From NCBI GenBank assembly GCA_023428655.1, contig JAEYXC010000408.1, positions 1 through 9,572 of the forward strand: a stretch of DNA of 9,572 nucleotides. The letters are read 5' to 3'. Position 1 is the first letter of the stretch; the number at the start of each line of letters is the position of its first letter. Positions 6,683-9,572 of this stretch are shown piece after piece. The notes under the pieces were generated by a model. It made no database searches. It worked only from the letters and a program-made list of their open reading frames with translations, and was not told where the DNA came from. Made by a program: the position numbers and the translations under genes. Origin of the DNA: Bacillota bacterium. Its GTDB lineage: Bacteria > Bacillota > Clostridia > Lachnospirales > Lachnospiraceae.

Positions 6683-6807
6683 AGAAGTGCCATACTTCTT
6701 TTGTAGAATCAGGAAATAAAAAAGGTAAATATTATGGTTAAGGCTTAAAAAAGTACCATAGTTTAATGCCTTACTTCAACAAGTAAACTGGTTTTTGATT
6801 TAAACTG
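6683..6807 (+). other. Autolysin leader with competing hairpins
   Basis: A first hairpin pairs AGAAGT (6683-6688) with ACTTCT (6694-6699) and is followed by a short T-run. Next, TATGGT (6733-6738) can pair with ACCATA (6755-6760), while TAAGGC (6739-6744) pairs with GCCTTA (6768-6773). These are interleaved, so pairing both would make a pseudoknot. TTACTT (6771-6776) pairs with AAGTAA (6781-6786) around CAAC and excludes the previous helix. AGTTTA (6760-6765) can pair with either copy of TAAACT (6784-6789 or 6801-6806). It matches no riboswitch class I recognise and may be only AT-rich coincidence. Confidence 0.35.
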
Positions 6808-6826
6808 TATTCGAAAGGGGTATTCA

Positions 6827-9526
6827 ATGAAAGAACGTTACTTTAATAGATGGCTAATCATACTACTAATCCTTGCACTGGCGATTCCGCAAGTATACAT
6901 TGGAGATGTGCGTCGGATATCGGCTGCTTGGACGGCTACCGTTACATCGAATACCTTGAATGTAAGAGAGGAGCCTTCCACCTCCGCAGCCAGAGTACAG
7001 TTGAACGGAACGTACGTGTATCTGGTAAAGGATCAGACGGTGAATATTTTAGAAGAGGAGGGTGATTTTTATTATGTAACCCTCAAATTTAACGGAAAGA
7101 CAGTAAAGGGATATATCCATAAAGATTACGTTACTGTATCAGGAAAACCCAAGCCTACGGCAACACCGACACCCAAGCCTACGAAGGCGCCAACAGCGAC
7201 AGTAAAGCCAACAGCGACACCGAAGCCGGGAGAGACCGTAACAGTAAAGCAAGAGCTTAAGCTAAAGGCAACGATTACAGCCTCCTCCTTAAATGTACGC
7301 AGTGGACCAGGTACCGGGTACTCGAAGGTTGGTGGTTTGATTAAGGGCAATGCCATCACTGTAATCAGTGAATCAATGGTTGATGGTGCGGAGTGGTACG
7401 GTATCTCCTTCCAATCCGAGGGAGAGACCAAGACCGGATATGTTCTCAGTACTTATGTCAAGCTGTCCTTAGACAAATCGATAAAAGGTGTGGTGGATGC
7501 TAAGAGTATAAAACTAAGAACAAAGGCTAGTTCAAAAGCAGCCTATTTGAAGGATAATAAGGGTAGCATTCTTTCATTGAAAAAGAATAAAGAGGTTACA
7601 ATTACGAATGAGACTACGGCATCGGGAGTAAAATGGTTAAAGATAACCGTAACCGTTAGTAAGAAAAAGTATACAGGCTTTGTAGAGGCAAGTAAGGTGA
7701 AATTCAAGGTGACGGAGGCAAAAGCAACACCAACTCCTACGGTAAAGCCTACACCGACCCCGAAGGCAACACCGACTCCGAAGGTGACACCAGCCCCCTC
7801 GACCACTCCTGAGCCCACACAAACGGTGACACCGACACCAACTCCTACACTAAAGCCCTCACCGACGCCGACCAAAGGACCGACACCTACCCCGGATCCT
7901 CTGTTGCAACAGGAGTTCTTACAGGTTTCTTATAATCCGACCTTGTCCTCAATCACAAAACCGGTAAACGGCTATGTGTGTAACACGGTGCTGGTGAATT
8001 TAATCAGAGATTACAATACGGGTGAATATTTATATGATACCTATAACAATATTTTATTCCTTAGAAATAAAGAAAAGGTTTTAGTCACCGCAGTAGAACG
8101 ATCCTTTACAGATACCTGGTATCTGGTCTCACTGGATAGCGGAATCTACGGTTATGTAAAATCTGAATATATCTATATATCGGATGCTTCCGGCAGCACG
8201 TCGGGAGGAGCGGCACCGACACCGACCCCTATAACCGGTAATGTGGATTTTGAGACTAAGCTGGAACAGCAAGGGTTCCCGGAAAGTTATAAGGCGGGTC
8301 TCAGACAATTACATGCAATGTATCCGAATTGGGAGTTCAGAGCATATCACACCGGACTTGATTGGAATACGGTAATTGCTGCGGAAAGCGTTCCAGGTAA
8401 GAATGTAATTCCGAACAGCAAGGGTGTGGAATGGAAGTCCTTGGAGAACGGTGCTTACAATTGGAAGACGGATACCTTTATTGTCTTCGACGGATCAACC
8501 TGGGTTACAGCTTCAAAGGCAGCCATTGAATATTATATGGATCCCCGTAATTTCCTAACAGCAAACGGTATTTTCCAATTTGAGTTACTAAAATATCAAG
8601 AGGCATACCAGAACCTTGCAGGCGTTGAAAATATCCTAAAGGGTACTGCGATGTACAATTCAAATTATACATATGCTGATGACAGCGGAACCTCAAAAAC
8701 AATATCCTTTGGACAGACCTTTATCGAGGCTGCAAAATATTCCGGTGTCAGTCCTTATCATCTGGCCTCTCGTGTAAAGCAGGAGGTGGTTACCGGCCCT
8801 ACTACATTAAGTAATAGTGTAACCGGTACCTATAGCGGATATGAAGGCTTATATAATTTCTACAATATTGGAGCTAATGACAGTGCCGGCGGCGGCGCCG
8901 TGGCAAATGGTTTAAAATATGCAAGAAACGGTAGTACAAACCCTGTAACCAACCTTCAATATATGATTCCTTGGACCAGTCCTTTCCGCTCTATCGTAGG
9001 AGGCTCCTACTTTATCGGAGGAAGCTATATCAATCGAGGGCAGGATACGGTTTACCTTCAGAAATTCAATGTTACACCGATTTCTACCTACTACCACCAG
9101 TATATGACCAATGTGGAGGCTCCATATGCTGAAGGAAAGAAGATTGCGGCTGCTTATAGAGAAATGGCGGATTCACCAATTATTTTCTCCATCCCGGTGT
9201 ATCTGAATATGCCTTCCGTACCATGTCCTCAGCCGACGACTATGTTTAACCCGAATAACCGTATGAAGAGTCTGAAGATCCTTGATGCGAAGGGTAACAC
9301 ACTAGCAGTCACTCCAACCTTTAATCAGACGGAATACACTTACTACCTCATTGTTGGTAATGATGTGGATCTGGTACAGATCAGTGCGACACCGGTAAGT
9401 AAGAAGGCAACCATCAGCGGTGGAGGAACGATACCACTTAGTGTAGGTGCCAATACCGTTGTAATATCCGTAATTGCTGAAAATGGAAGTATTGCTAATT
9501 ATACAATCAATATCGTAAGGGAATAA
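6827..9526 (+). CDS. Secreted multi-SH3 N-acetylglucosaminidase-type autolysin
   Basis: This 899-aa exported protein probably cleaves glycan strands of peptidoglycan. A signal peptide spans about 1-34 (basic start, WLIILLILALAIP core, cleavage near ISAAW). SH3b-like domains follow at about 35-105, 148-215, a degenerate one at 220-296, and a divergent one at 363-456; typical NVREEPS and NVRSGPGTGYSKVG motifs are visible. Thr/Pro/Lys linkers lie at 107-137 and 296-358. The catalytic region, about 473-800, holds ASRVKQEVVTG with probable catalytic E653 and YNFYNIGA, matching the GH73 pattern of a Glu followed by YNxYxIGA. The C-terminal 808-899 resembles a cadherin-like beta-sandwich (FNQTEYTYYL...GANTVVISV...YTINIVRE). 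There is no LPXTG anchor. AAAGGGG at 6814-6820 lies 6 nt before the ATG. Confidence 0.9.
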   Translation: MKERYFNRWLIILLILALAIPQVYIGDVRRISAAWTATVTSNTLNVREEPSTSAARVQLNGTYVYLVKDQTVNILEEEGDFYYVTLKFNGKTVKGYIHKDYVTVSGKPKPTATPTPKPTKAPTATVKPTATPKPGETVTVKQELKLKATITASSLNVRSGPGTGYSKVGGLIKGNAITVISESMVDGAEWYGISFQSEGETKTGYVLSTYVKLSLDKSIKGVVDAKSIKLRTKASSKAAYLKDNKGSILSLKKNKEVTITNETTASGVKWLKITVTVSKKKYTGFVEASKVKFKVTEAKATPTPTVKPTPTPKATPTPKVTPAPSTTPEPTQTVTPTPTPTLKPSPTPTKGPTPTPDPLLQQEFLQVSYNPTLSSITKPVNGYVCNTVLVNLIRDYNTGEYLYDTYNNILFLRNKEKVLVTAVERSFTDTWYLVSLDSGIYGYVKSEYIYISDASGSTSGGAAPTPTPITGNVDFETKLEQQGFPESYKAGLRQLHAMYPNWEFRAYHTGLDWNTVIAAESVPGKNVIPNSKGVEWKSLENGAYNWKTDTFIVFDGSTWVTASKAAIEYYMDPRNFLTANGIFQFELLKYQEAYQNLAGVENILKGTAMYNSNYTYADDSGTSKTISFGQTFIEAAKYSGVSPYHLASRVKQEVVTGPTTLSNSVTGTYSGYEGLYNFYNIGANDSAGGGAVANGLKYARNGSTNPVTNLQYMIPWTSPFRSIVGGSYFIGGSYINRGQDTVYLQKFNVTPISTYYHQYMTNVEAPYAEGKKIAAAYREMADSPIIFSIPVYLNMPSVPCPQPTTMFNPNNRMKSLKILDAKGNTLAVTPTFNQTEYTYYLIVGNDVDLVQISATPVSKKATISGGGTIPLSVGANTVVISVIAENGSIANYTINIVRE
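7145..7237 (+). repeat. Thr/Pro linker repeat 1 within the autolysin
   Basis: Imperfect short DNA repeats built from CCNACN-type codons encode alternating Thr-Pro-Lys-Ala (TATPTPKPTKAPTATVKP and on) between the first and second SH3b domains. Such linkers are flexible spacers of wall-associated proteins and are prone to length change by slippage or recombination. Confidence 0.75.
7724..7897 (+). repeat. Thr/Pro linker repeat 2 within the autolysin
   Basis: A longer stretch of the same kind of imperfect repeats (ACACCGAC and variants recurring) encodes about 58 residues of TPTP, KPTP and KATP blocks between the third and fourth SH3b-like domains. The shared ACACCGAC words with linker 1, about 500 bp upstream, offer substrate for in-frame recombination that would remove the two middle SH3 domains. 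Confidence 0.75.
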
Positions 9527-9572
9527 TAGGCTTTGCAATGGTAGAATATCGTGGCAACAGACTTTGAATTAC
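9527..9572. other. Downstream edge, nothing recognised
   Basis: The last 46 bp after the autolysin stop contain no gene start, hairpin or T-run that I can support, so its terminator lies outside the window or is absent. Confidence 0.5.

Noticed and set aside
6667..6826. Cyclic-di-GMP or cyclic-di-AMP riboswitch in the autolysin leader
   Set aside because: These often precede wall-hydrolase genes, but the leader lacks the conserved, more GC-rich core motifs of either class.
7543..7875. Minus-strand frame rich in Gly and Val opposite the autolysin linker
   Set aside because: Its GVGVGV composition is simply the complement of Thr/Pro codons; there is no independent evidence of a gene.

Overview
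The window reads as low-to-middling-GC Clostridia, most probably a Lachnospiraceae member (Lachnoclostridium/Anaerocolumna-like). This rests on family-level recognition: the clostridial M29 aminopeptidase and PurN variants, strong AGGAGG ribosome binding sites, and a secreted multi-SH3 autolysin with Thr-Pro linkers. No 16S or other taxonomic marker is present, so the assignment is tentative. All recognised genes are on the + strand.

Layout: (1) 1-611, the 3' end of an M29 metallo-aminopeptidase. (2) 600-741, an AT-rich spacer holding an unusual degenerate tandem array in which a GCAT-like core recurs every 12 or 13 bp, averaging 12.5 bp. (3) 754-3079, a two-gene ABC transporter: an ATPase and a roughly 12-TM permease. 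(4) 3080-3312, a non-coding region with a plausible sigma-A promoter whose -35 lies inside an 8-bp AT-rich palindrome. (5) 3313-6275, purM-purN-purD, three de novo purine steps; purM and purN overlap by 7 nt and purH is absent from the cluster. (6) 6331-6552, a 222-bp imperfect palindrome starting 55 bp after purD, best read as a MITE-like element or decayed insertion-sequence derivative, ending in a T-run. (7) 6553-6826, the upstream region of the last gene, with a WalR/YycF-like box, a possible -10 and a leader with several mutually exclusive pairings. (8) 6827-9526, a secreted 899-aa peptidoglycan hydrolase: signal peptide, SH3b-like repeats separated by Thr/Pro linkers, an N-acetylglucosaminidase-type domain and a C-terminal cadherin-like beta-sandwich.

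The pur genes act together: PurD makes GAR, PurN formylates it to FGAR, and PurM closes the ring of FGAM to AIR. The intervening FGAR amidotransferase step is not encoded here. The autolysin is a separate transcription unit, and a WalR-type site in front of it would fit the known role of WalRK in controlling cell-wall hydrolases. I saw no tRNA, rRNA, CRISPR, integrase or transposase gene. The coding content is mostly ordinary; the unusual material is in the intergenic regions.
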